Positions 12,466-21,984 of a stretch of 64,000 bases of DNA are shown one piece after another. The position numbers and the translations under genes are program-made. The stretch comes from Thuidium tamariscinum (lineage: Eukaryota; Streptophyta; Bryopsida; Hypnales; Thuidiaceae). The notes beneath the pieces were generated by a model that was not told the origin of the DNA, did not search any database, and worked only from the letters and a program-made list of their open reading frames with translations. Position 1 is the stretch's first letter. Each line of letters starts with the position of its first letter. The stretch lies in contig OX344750.2 of assembly GCA_947034885.2 (NCBI GenBank), positions 44,440,821 to 44,504,820 of the forward strand. Reading direction: 5' to 3'.

Positions 12466-12790
12466 CAACCCCCCCGCCCGTTCGTCCGCTCTTCCGTCGG
12501 TGCCGCCGTCCGCCCGTTGGTGCCCCCGTCCGCCCCTCGATGCCCCGTCCGCCCGTCGGTCCATCCATCCCTGCGTCCGCCCTCGACGGGCGCCGTCCGC
12601 GTCGTCCGTCCCTCGGTGAGTCCGCCCGATGTCTGTACGATCCAGCGGACGCCGATTTCTGTCCGCTGGATTCTGCCATCCGCCTCTCGGCCGTCGGATG
12701 AGCATCTGGTCGTCCGCCTCGGTGGGGGGCGGACGGCTCAGTATAAGAAGCGGGGCGGACGGCTCATTTGGCCACAACCGTTTCCCTCTG
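12466..12790 (+). promoter_or_regulatory. GC-rich GTCCGCC array with TATAAG box
   Basis: More than a dozen GTCCG or CGGAC words lie in about 300 bases of very GC-rich DNA, against an AT-rich background. TATAAGAAG begins at 12742 within the last part of the array. The ATG of the domain X-GY gene lies about 300 bases downstream. The same array-plus-TATAAG layout precedes the kinase-like and hAT-like genes. Confidence 0.55.
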
Positions 12791-13043
12791 GAGTGGACGA
12801 TCCAGTGCCTGATTTTAATCTGTGGCTCTGCGCGCCCCTTCCGACGTTGTGTGCAAACGGTTGTGCTTCATTAATCATCACTAAAATGCTTCACGAACTT
12901 TAGTTGAAGTAATGATCAGGCTCTGAGGGACTACAACTTCATCTAAACTGCATCGCACTGTAACTTTGAAGCATTTTGATTTCTTATTGCTGGAATTAGT
13001 GTGAACGAAGTCATCAGTTGCTCTCATTTTTGTCAACGCCACC

Positions 13044-14117
13044 ATGCCTCGTGATGAAAACAAGAGAAATAAGGGGAAATCCCAAAGCATAAATTGGGAT
13101 GATTGGAATGATCCAATGTGTGTTGGTGAACCCGGATGGGAGAGTGAACCAAAGAAAGTTTGGACCGCCACTACGTGCAAGAAGTACGTGAAAATGACGC
13201 ACATTGCCAAATTGTGGGCATCGGACCGTGCAACGCAACAAGTTCGCCGTTGGGAAGGGCAAACATCCACGTGTCTCAGTAGGCACTTTGTTCACCGATA
13301 CGATGAAGTGACGCGTAATGCTGGTATACGTGACTCCAAACCAAATGTCATGAATTATACGAACATGGCCATGGTCTGGGCAAAGATTGTACTTCACAAA
13401 GATGTTGATTGGCGCACAATATATGGAAAAGATGTGGCGACTCTCAATCGCAACGAAGCAGTCATTTATACGAGCTGGACTAATGCAAGCGATTGCATGC
13501 CTGAATGGTCCAATCGAGGCCAATTTGGATTTCCTGCAACAGTGATGCCGGATGCAGAGGAGCCCGTCCCAGATGATGATGATGATGTTGAAGAGGCTAC
13601 TGCACCCGTGGCCGATGGAGAGAGGCATGAACGTAGAGAAGCTCGAGAGGACATTCAATATGAGCATGAAATGCGTGAGGCAATGCGGAGAAGCATAGAA
13701 GATCGTGGTCCACAATATGGTTACGATGGGTACTATGGACGTGAACGTGGTACACATGACCCACGAGGTGGGCAAAGTCGTTCTCAAATCGTAGGAGGAA
13801 GCCACGGAACCGCGCACAATGCTCCTTCTACCCAAGAAGGCTCCCAATACCATTCGAGGTCTAGTGGAGGTGGTTCATATGGAAATTATGGGCATCATGG
13901 AGGGTCTTACCATGGCCGTTCAAATGAAGGAGGCTCCTACTATGGAGATTCAGTTCCTCCTCCAACCTTTGGAGGGCCTCATTACGGGAACTATGGACAA
14001 GGAGGAGCAGGAAGCGGAGCAGGAGACGTGTACGGTGGAGGACCATATATGGGGGTGTATGGATCTAGTTCTGTAGGCCATAGTCAGAGAGATGATACCG
14101 ACTCAGATTCCGAGTGA
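13044..14117 (+). CDS. Domain X protein with Gly/Tyr/Ser-rich tail
   Basis: Intact 357-codon single-exon frame starting at ATG 13044 in a CACC-ATG context. Residues about 17-135 form domain X, shared with the decayed gene at 8697: W32, C45, Y48, K50-M51, H53, L57-W58, D61, C77, FVHR 82-85, EV 88-89, Y105 and VDW 121-123. I do not recognise this domain in any named family. An acidic run (about 168-180) and a charged, possibly helical part (200-230) follow. The last 125 residues are rich in Gly, Tyr, Ser and His, a composition typical of disordered, condensate-prone proteins. GC content is well above the flanks. A TATAAG box lies upstream at 12742. Function unknown; nuclear or RNP association is speculation. 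Confidence 0.8.
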   Translation: MPRDENKRNKGKSQSINWDDWNDPMCVGEPGWESEPKKVWTATTCKKYVKMTHIAKLWASDRATQQVRRWEGQTSTCLSRHFVHRYDEVTRNAGIRDSKPNVMNYTNMAMVWAKIVLHKDVDWRTIYGKDVATLNRNEAVIYTSWTNASDCMPEWSNRGQFGFPATVMPDAEEPVPDDDDDVEEATAPVADGERHERREAREDIQYEHEMREAMRRSIEDRGPQYGYDGYYGRERGTHDPRGGQSRSQIVGGSHGTAHNAPSTQEGSQYHSRSSGGGSYGNYGHHGGSYHGRSNEGGSYYGDSVPPPTFGGPHYGNYGQGGAGSGAGDVYGGGPYMGVYGSSSVGHSQRDDTDSDSE

Positions 14118-14640
14118 AGTACAACAAAAAGACTACACTCTTGTAGTGGCTAGTCCGCACTACGGTGTAATGATTGTAATCCACTGCCATGTACCGTAGG
14201 TGGTGGCAATCATAGTAGTGTAATGTTGGTGAGGGGTACTCACGAACCTATAAGTATTTATGAAAATACAAATTTTTGAAATGCGTGAGTACAATATTGG
14301 ATCTATGGATGGGACCTTTGACCTGTAGTATTAAATTTAACCAATGTGTAGCTATTGTTATTATTTAAATATGAATATTGCATCGGAATGTTTTCCCCTC
14401 TTTTCTAGTACTCCGGTTACAATGCCTCCTCGAACATATATTTGAAACATAGTTTTAACAACTTAGAATTGTGAAGTAGAATTTAATAAGCTAAAAACTT
14501 GATTGGGGTTATGCTTGTTATGCCTTTGAACCTAATATTATTTTGATGACCCATTTTGAAAATTGTGAAAATTGTCAAGGCAATACTTGGTCATTTGGGG
14601 GTTAAAAGAAATAGAAGACTTACATGTTAGTTTATTTAAG
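14118..14640. other. 3' flank of the domain X gene, nothing recognised
   Basis: AT-rich non-coding sequence after the stop codon. No reading frame and no clear repeat end. It probably includes the 3' untranslated region of the preceding gene. Confidence 0.35.
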
Positions 14641-14649
14641 TTTAGGAGA

Positions 14650-15620
14650 ATAAAATAAGAGAGGCCCTAATTCCTCATCCGTAGTCCAAAGAGGTTGAAT
14701 GAAACTTTCACGTGTTTTTTTTTCCCTATGTGATCTCTAGCATGTCTATTTAGAATTTTTATGAGAATAAAATAAGAGAGGCCCTAATTCCTCATCCGTA
14801 GTCAAAATTCAATGACATTCCAATTTCTCCAATTGTTCTATGACATTCCAACCTCTCCATATTTTTCTTGGCCCGTCTTCACGTGAAATTTGAAATGAAT
14901 AGGGCACTTAGCAAAAAACTCCAAATATCGCAAGGGAGCCTATTTTTTGGAATCCCACAAAAAATAGGCAATTTCAATTTCCAAATGGAAATTTGTCATA
15001 GAACACAAATGTTCTATGACATTCCAACCTCTCCATATTTTTCTTGGCCCGTCTTCACGTGAAATTTGAAATGAATAGGCCATTTACAAAGTAGACCCAA
15101 AAATGGCTACGTGGCGTATTTTTTGAAATAAAATCAAAACTAGACAATTTCAAATGTGGAATGGAAATTAGTCATAGAACATAAATGTCCTATGACATTC
15201 CAACCTCTCCATATTTTTTTGGGCCCGTCTTCACGTGAAATTTGAAATGAATAGGCCATTTACAAAGTAGACCCAAAAATGGCTACGTGGCGTATTTTTT
15301 GAAATAAAATCAAAACTAGACAATTTCAAATGTGGAATGGAAATTAGTCATAGAACATAAATGTCCTATGACATTCCAACCTCTCCATATTTTTGTCGGC
15401 CCGTCTTCACGTGAAATTTGAAATGAATAGGGCACTTAGCAAAAAACTCCAAATATCGCAAGGGAGCCTATTTTTTGGAATCTCATAAAAAATAGGCAAT
15501 TTCAATTTCCAAATGGAAATTTGTCATAGAACACAAATGTTCTAAGAAATTTCAACCTCTCCATATTTTTTTGACCCTTCTTCACGTGAAATTTCAAATG
15601 AAGGCCTTCTACAAAGTAGA
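14650..15620 (+). repeat. Tandem array, unit about 177 bp, five units
   Basis: The phrase TCTATGACATTCCAACCTC recurs near 14837, 15012, 15189, 15366 and, diverged, 15540, so the period is about 177 bases. Units come in two types: one carries TAGCAAAAAACTCC and GCAAGGGAGCC, the other TACAAAGTAGACCC and GGCTACGTGGCG. They run in the order A-B-B-A. The final unit breaks off as a B type and runs straight into the GC array upstream of the kinase-like gene. A related word, GAGGCCCTAATTCCTCATCC, is also duplicated (14661 and 14779). Confidence 0.8.
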
Positions 15621-15626
15621 CCGTTG

Positions 15627-15930
15627 GATTAGGCGGACGGCACCCGCCCGATCATGGTCGTCCGTCGGATCGATCGGACGGCGGACTTCCCGTCCGCCCG
15701 ATCGGGCGGACGCGTTTCCGACGTGCATTGCGTCGGCGGACGGACTGTTGCCGTCCGACGAGGCGGACGCATATCCGTCCGCCCGTCCACGGCCGTCCGA
15801 TCGCGCGGACGCGTGCGCGCCGTCCGATCGATCGGACGGTGGACAGCGCCTCGTTGGGTCGTCCGCACAGGTTTAGGGCGTCCGCCAGGGTATAAGAGGG
15901 GCGGTTTAGGTCGTCCGCCCTCACTCTTGT
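15627..15930 (+). promoter_or_regulatory. GC-rich GTCCG/CGGAC array with TATAAG box
   Basis: About seventeen GTCCG or CGGAC words lie within 300 bases, several arranged as palindromes such as CGTCCGATCGATCGGACG. TATAAGAGGGG starts at 15891. The kinase-like gene begins at ATG 16075, about 185 bases further on. This is the densest of the islands in the window. Confidence 0.6.
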
Positions 15931-16074
15931 TTTCTCCCTTGCATTTTACAAGCGTGGAGTAGAAAGCTTGGTGGCTTTTTAAGTCTCCATTGGTTCCCCT
16001 CCTAGGGAAAGCAAGGGTGACATTATTGGGGCCCCCTTGTTGCTTTTTTTCGAAGTTTTGACGTGATTTTTATC

Positions 16075-17577
16075 ATGATGGGACGAACAAAGAAGGCGGG
16101 TAAAAGGAAACTGGAGGAGGTGGCAGGTCCATCTAAAGAGGAGGCAAAAGCAAACAAGCCCTCTGAAGCATTCAATGATATGATGATTAAAGTGATCGTG
16201 GACTTCTACGAATCGGAGAGCACGATGTCCTTGCAAATGAAGTATGTTCGCTACAATGAGGACTGTCCTAAAAAATTCAAGGACGACATGTGGCAACGAT
16301 TGATGGATGTGGTTTCTGTTCCACAATGGCACAGTGAAATGGATAAGAGTGGCTTTGAGCAGTTATTGAAAAATAAGGTGCATGATGCGTTGTGGAATGC
16401 AAAGGCCATCTTAACGAAGTATGGGAAGTTTCACTGTGAACATGATGCTGCATTTCAGCAAGTCATTCTAAGGGCTGAATTGTTTGTCGGCCGATGTGCT
16501 CCATTCGCGTCTGCCAAGAACAGACGAGGATCTATGGGTTGGTGGAAAACCAAGGATGGAATGGTTGAATTGACGGAAGGTAGGAAGCATCTAATAGCAC
16601 TTCCAGACACGGCGACCGTGATTTATTGTGATGATGTCGTGACCAAAGGCGGGTACGCAACAATTCGGAGGGTGCAAATTCGGGGATGCCGTGAAATACC
16701 TGAGTATTGGGAGTTTGCATCAAAGCTATCTAATGTACAGCAGACGCTACCTCATCTTGCAAAGGCGGAACACCAAAACGAATCCATGGCGGTGCGGATT
16801 GGCCATCCCGGAGTGATACGGTTTTATGCAGTTCATGCAAGGAGGAATGAAGGGTATGCATATTGGTGGAATGGCGGGACCTTGTGGAAGATGATGCATT
16901 TGGATAGAACTTATCCAGACAACATAGGTATGCACTTGCAATTTAGCTCGCCAACGAATGCGGATGTCATTGCCGCGGGTCATCTTGCACGATTTCGGAA
17001 GAAACGTACGGAGCTAGCATGGGCGTTGTTGCATATCATGCATGCGGTGCACGATGCAGGATATTTGCACAATGATATTTCACTGGACAACATTATGTTG
17101 CACTTTCCCGCGGACGAGTCGCGCGTATACATTGGAGTGTGCGATTGGGGCATGACTTTGTACGTTACAGAACCACCGAAGTCATTGTACGTGTTCACAT
17201 CCAAACAAGAGATGGATGCTGCTTTGCAAAACCGTTGGTGGGTGACCTCGAAGATTGCATATTTGCACGAAAAAGACAAAAATGTGCAAGTAATTCCAAG
17301 TTTATCCATTGCAACGGAGGAATACGCGGTGTGCAAAATAGCCATGGCAATTAACAGGGATTGCATGTCAGAGGAGTACCACAAGTTGAACATGGAAACG
17401 GCAAGCATGAGCAAATTTGATCACCAAGCGTTGGCAATGTCATTTCGTGCGTACTTGGAGCGCCCTTGCAAAGACGGCCCGGAGAATGCGGGCGGTTTGG
17501 CACGCATCATCAATCGTTGGACCAGTACTTTCAATTGGCCTATTCCCAATGAACACTTTCGGCGTTCGTATGAATAG
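16075..17577 (+). CDS. Protein-kinase-like protein with novel N-terminal region
   Basis: Intact 500-residue single-exon gene; ATG codons at 16075 and 16078 are the likely starts. Residues 1-190 begin with a basic KKAGKRK patch and match nothing I know. The kinase-like part starts near 190: a glycine-loop-like TKGGYAT (about 190-196), a candidate lysine in FASK (K217), HPGVIRF like the usual HPNIV element, a catalytic loop HNDISLDNIML with H332, D334 and N339, and a metal-binding motif reading CDWG (D357) instead of DFG. The key catalytic residues are thus present in altered contexts, so activity is possible but unproven. It is preceded by a 177-bp tandem array and a GC-rich TATAAG promoter island. 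The family is atypical and not one I can name. Confidence 0.75.
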   Translation: MMGRTKKAGKRKLEEVAGPSKEEAKANKPSEAFNDMMIKVIVDFYESESTMSLQMKYVRYNEDCPKKFKDDMWQRLMDVVSVPQWHSEMDKSGFEQLLKNKVHDALWNAKAILTKYGKFHCEHDAAFQQVILRAELFVGRCAPFASAKNRRGSMGWWKTKDGMVELTEGRKHLIALPDTATVIYCDDVVTKGGYATIRRVQIRGCREIPEYWEFASKLSNVQQTLPHLAKAEHQNESMAVRIGHPGVIRFYAVHARRNEGYAYWWNGGTLWKMMHLDRTYPDNIGMHLQFSSPTNADVIAAGHLARFRKKRTELAWALLHIMHAVHDAGYLHNDISLDNIMLHFPADESRVYIGVCDWGMTLYVTEPPKSLYVFTSKQEMDAALQNRWWVTSKIAYLHEKDKNVQVIPSLSIATEEYAVCKIAMAINRDCMSEEYHKLNMETASMSKFDHQALAMSFRAYLERPCKDGPENAGGLARIINRWTSTFNWPIPNEHFRRSYE

Positions 17578-18123
17578 ATCGGCATAGTATAGTAGCATAC
17601 GTAAGTATAGAATGATATGTAGTCTATGTTATAGAGAGAATGTACACGTGTGGCATATATAATACGTAGTATATATACAGAGCACCAATGTATGGCAACC
17701 CAAATGAAATCTATTATATTTTTTGAATTACTGAAAGCATTTGAAAATTTCAGCTATTAATGTTTTTGATCTTTGATACTTGATAGACAAACGTATTCAT
17801 GGGGGGGGGATGAGATCAATAGTTTTTATTGTTGGTAGATGTTGTTGTGCACATAGATACTTGATAAGGTTGTATAACAATTTGCATGATGTATAAGGTC
17901 TAAATAGTAAGTAAGGTAGAAGTACCTATTAGCGCCCTGACTTGCAATCTGAGTATGTTAGGGTGAACTTCAAGAGAGTTATATATTTTTCAGAGGTGTA
18001 CAAACGTTTCACAAATGAAATTCAAATGACAAAATTCTTTTTGCGGAGCTCTGAGAAATTTATGGCAATTTTAAATAAAATCATGACATGGACAGATCAT
18101 GATTCAAAATTCGAAAATGCCAT
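17578..18123. other. 3' flank of the kinase-like gene
   Basis: AT-rich non-coding DNA, probably including the 3' untranslated region. A G8 run lies near 17801-17809, and a lone TAAGGTAGAAGTACC transposon-end-like word near 17913 has no partner that I could find. Confidence 0.35.
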
Positions 18124-20270
18124 TAACCCCAAAAGGATTCGTGCCCCAAATGCACTTCAAAATACTAAAAACTTGTCCCGAAAGGAATGTCAAAAATCAA
18201 AATCTTCATGATTAAATTTTTTTTAAGAAAACCAACTTGTCGATCTTTTTGTTAACTTGTTCAAGTAATAGGGTACATTGTTCCAAAATTTTATTGTGAA
18301 TTTCCCCACCAATTAATATTTGCAACTAAAAAGATGACTAAAATTTCTCTCAAAATCATTTGAATTTCCTCATAGTGATATAAAATTCATAGTTTTAAGT
18401 AATAAAAATATAAGATTGATGTTTGAACAAAATAAGATATGCTTATTTTAGCTTAAGGATGATATTTGACCAAATGGAATAGAAACTATGAATTTTATCG
18501 ATATAAAATTTATATTTTGGTTTCAATTGATTTTGTGCCTATTTTTAATTGAAACAAAAATAACAAAATCAATTGAAACAAAAATTTGATTGAAACAATA
18601 GTTGATTATCAATTGAACCAAAAATGGGAGCAATTGATTTTGAGAAAAATTCTAATCGTTATCATTTTTTTAGAAAAATTAAAAATAAATATAAGAAAAC
18701 TAGCAGAAAAAATCTGAAATACTTTCAATTTCTTCCAAAGGTACAAGTATAAATGGAGATCACTATATATAATTTTCAATTTGCCTTTAAAAAATTTTGA
18801 ACCAAAAACTACAATAACAAAGACCTCAAAGTCAAATTTGGCTATTAAAGAAAATTAAATTTTTGATTTTATACATTATCAAGAGAAATTCTATTGTAAA
18901 ATTCTACTTTCTACATATTCTATTTTTCTACAAATTGCTTGATGAAAACTACATATTATTGTAATAATTTTAAAGTAAAAAATTAAGAAAATTATATCAA
19001 TTATACTATATATTGGAATAGTTTGAAATTTTCACCATTAACCCCTAAAGGACCAACCCTTTGTATTTGGCAACATAACTTTTTTGGGCAGGTACCTGTG
19101 AATGGAGGTTTTAATATTTTTCTTTGAAATTTTTACACAACATGGGATCTAGGAATATCTTTAAGGCCCAACAATTTTCATAACTTTTGACTACATTGTC
19201 AAAAAGTTATTGCATAATATGTTGCTTTTTTCTCAACTCGGGCAGTTCGGGCAGATCTGAAAAAATCACTTTTTTGAAAAATTGAAATTTGAAATTGGTT
19301 TGTCAAACTTATATATACATGGAAAGCTTTAAATCATTCTAATTTGATCAATGAGATGAAAGTTATGAAGATTTTTAGTTTGTGGGCAGTTATGGATTCT
19401 TTACTTTGAAATAAACTTTGAAATCGTTTATCTAACTCAATTTTCAATATTTTTGAAAAATGATAAAAACATTAGATGTAGATATTTTATTATAATGTCA
19501 CAACCGTTGGGATTGTCATTTTTTAATTCTATAATTAAATTCTTAACAATTTAGTATATTACATGATTCACTACTTCTTTCTACTTACTATTTTTTTTCT
19601 ATATGTTGTACAATTCCAAATGATTTGAAATTTTTTGAGCACGTAGCCAACTTGTTCTTACTAAAGAATCCAAAGAAGCACAACCATTTCGACCATTTTT
19701 TCATACAAATCAGACCTTCTGAACCGCAGCTGCCCAATTTTCAGCAGGGTTAAAAAAATGAATTTTTCAAATTCAAACGCTAATATCTTGCAATCCACAC
19801 GGTGGATTCTTCTGAAATTTTTTCCACATCATTTCTATCTACTTTAATACAAGATCCTACGGTTACATTTGTCCAAAAATATTTTTTTTCTAAAACTTGG
19901 TACTTGCACTAAAAATGACAGTTTTGGAGAGTTTTTAGTGGAAACATAGTCAAAGAACTTTAGGGGTTAATGAATGTTAAATGGAAAACTGAATATTGCA
20001 ATTGAAATTAAGGATTGATCTTAAAACAAATAAATATGAATGAAGAAGACAATGTATTGTGTTTGACGGATTTCAACACATGGAACTTGCAATTGCAATA
20101 AATTTTTCAATTCTTGGAATTTTTCAAAATTTTAAGTTCAAATAAAAAGAAAAGTTTTCAAGCTTCATTTTCTTATTTTAAGTCAAATACCAAAATGGCT
20201 ATATTGAAAGTTAGAATCAAAGTTGAACAAGGCACATCCACTTTTTTTATGCCTAAATTTTAGGGGTTAA
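18124..20270. mobile_element. Possible larger piggyBac-type derivative holding a nested MITE
   Basis: The left candidate end near 18124 reads ATTAACCCCAAAAGG. The right candidate end at about 20255-20270 reads ATTTTAGGGGTTAATG. The region between is AT-rich and non-coding and contains the complete 19038-19970 MITE. A stretch at 18186-18310 is repeated at 20500-20620. The ends match the family only over the outer bases, so the assignment is tentative. Confidence 0.35.
19038..19970 (+). mobile_element. Complete piggyBac-type MITE (TTAA-flanked)
   Basis: Begins TTAACCCCTAAAGGACC at 19038 and ends AACTTTAGGGGTTAA at 19970, so both ends carry TTAA and the inverted CCCCTAAAG. It is 933 bases long with no coding frame. 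Copies or fragments are at 1-671, 9269-10273, 52970-55261 and, as two left halves head to head, 57404-58147. The outer CCCCTAA matches the ends of the complete piggyBac element at 32303-37475, its possible source of transposase. Confidence 0.8.
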
Positions 20271-20471
20271 TGTGGAATCAATGTAACCACATAAAGATGT
20301 TGTTTTCAAGATTATTATTATTTTATTATTTTCATCATTATTTTAAAATTATTTTAATACTACTTAATATTCAATGTTTTTACTAGTAAAATTTAAATTT
20401 CTTGAATTTAGAAACAAAATTATTAATTTTTTTAGTATCAGTTTAATAGGGTCATTTGCCATCATTGATGA

Positions 20472-21203
20472 CTACTGACTATTAACGCCTAAAGGAATTA
20501 TAAAATCAAAATCTTCATCATTAATTTTTTTCCGGGAAAACCAACTTGTTGATCTTCTTGTTAACTTGTTCAAGTAATCAAGTACATTGTTCCAAAAATT
20601 AATTATGAATTTCCCCACCAATTGCAAGTTCAATGCGCCTAAAACCGCCTACTTTCACTACTTGTACATGTTGCTTTTTGTAGCCTTCAGCAATGTACAA
20701 AGGGTGTACATTGCAGGGGTGGGCGTTTTCAAAGCCCTATGCCCTTTCAACTTCAAAAATTCATAACTAATTCCACAAAACTTCAAAAATTATAAAACAA
20801 TTTCGGTTAGATGTCAATTCTACTTGTCTTTCAAAGGCAATTTACTGGAAAATATTTTAAGACGTTTCCCCTCCCCAAAATTCAATTTCAGCTCTTAAAT
20901 TGACTAGTTACCTTATACGGTGAAAAGTTTTAATTTTTTTTTCAGACATTCTCATCAAGGTCGATGCGGACGCCATCACGGACGCGTGGCGGACGTGCTC
21001 GGTCGGAGCGGACAGGATCGCTTTCGTGGCGGACGCCGGCGGTCGGACGGGACCTCCGACGCCGGCTGCTGGGGCGGCCATCCGCCTCTGTATTTTACCG
21101 GGCGCACTAAATTTCGAAATTGAAATGTCACAGGACGTCCGCGGGGTGCCGGACGCAGACGTGGACGCCCGGACGTCCGCACAGCCCTACTTTTAGGGGT
21201 TAT
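20472..21203. repeat. Repeat with TTAA-type ends and a solitary GGACG-rich island
   Basis: The left word TTAACGCCTAAAGG (about 20476) and right word TTTTAGGGGTTAT (21191-21203) look like decayed piggyBac-type ends. At 20960-21185 there is an island dense in GGACG/CGGACG like the promoter arrays at 4385, 8926, 12466 and 15627, but no gene follows it. The middle (20640-20860) matches 55560-55800. Confidence 0.4.
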
Positions 21204-21984
21204 GACCGTTGGGTGAGCATGGATGACACAAATTTAAGCATTCAAGCATTCTGATTTTATCTATGGACAACATGAAAGTAGTCTTGTTATGAAAAACAAC
21301 ACCTCTCTCTTTACTCCCATGGTTGTGTAGTTATTTCTCATAATAAGACTCTACTTTCAAACTATCTAGTCATTTTTGTGTCAAATTAACCTTGCCAATC
21401 CTTGAATTTTCCAGTGATCCAAATTAGTTGCTTAAAAAAACAAAATACTCTTCCTCCACAACTAAATATGATTGACTTTTATGGTAATTAAATCTAAAAT
21501 GGCACAATTAAGAAATTCAATATAATTTCCATTGTTATATTTTGAAACTTTTTGTAGAGTTTTGTTGGTAGTCAAGTGAAGATTCTGGATTCTCTTAAAA
21601 ATCAATGGATTTTCTTAATACTATATGAATAAACTAATAAAGTAACTAAGAATTTTATAAGAACAAAAAACAGCAGAAGATTTTTTTGGAATTCCGTACT
21701 AGCATTGTAGTGAAAATTATGCTTTAAAATGACTAATTAAATCAACAAAAACATAAGGAATGTGATTATCACAAAGAAAGGTGAAAAAGAGAGTTTCATT
21801 AATAGGGGAATTTGTGCATCTTTTAATGTTATTTGAAGATGTTCCCCACCTCCAAATCAACTCAATTTATGAAATTGAATATTTGAGAATGTAGATTTAT
21901 GTTTGTGAAATCTTACTTTAGTGTAGATTTTAGTGTGCATAATCAAGACAATTTGTAGATTTTGGAGGCTTAAATCTAAATAAT
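21204..21984. other. AT-rich repeat flank
   Basis: The first 100 bases (GAGCATGGATGACACAAATT and following) match 58157-58250, so they belong to a dispersed repeat. The remainder is low-complexity AT-rich DNA without a gene. Confidence 0.4.

Noticed and set aside
12443-12903. Pro/Arg-rich frames in the GC island at 12466
   Set aside because: The GTCCG repeat is open in several frames at once; the amino acid runs only reflect the repeat. The same applies to 8807-9239, 15571-15962 and 20920-21182.
13014-13853. 279-codon minus-strand frame opposite the domain X gene
   Set aside because: The plus strand has the conserved domain, the promoter island and a good ATG context; the minus frame is its shadow.
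890-17577. Endogenous giant-virus insertion
   Set aside because: Intronless kinase and RING genes made me consider it, but there are no viral core genes (capsid, packaging ATPase, polymerase), and the hAT domains are transposon-like.
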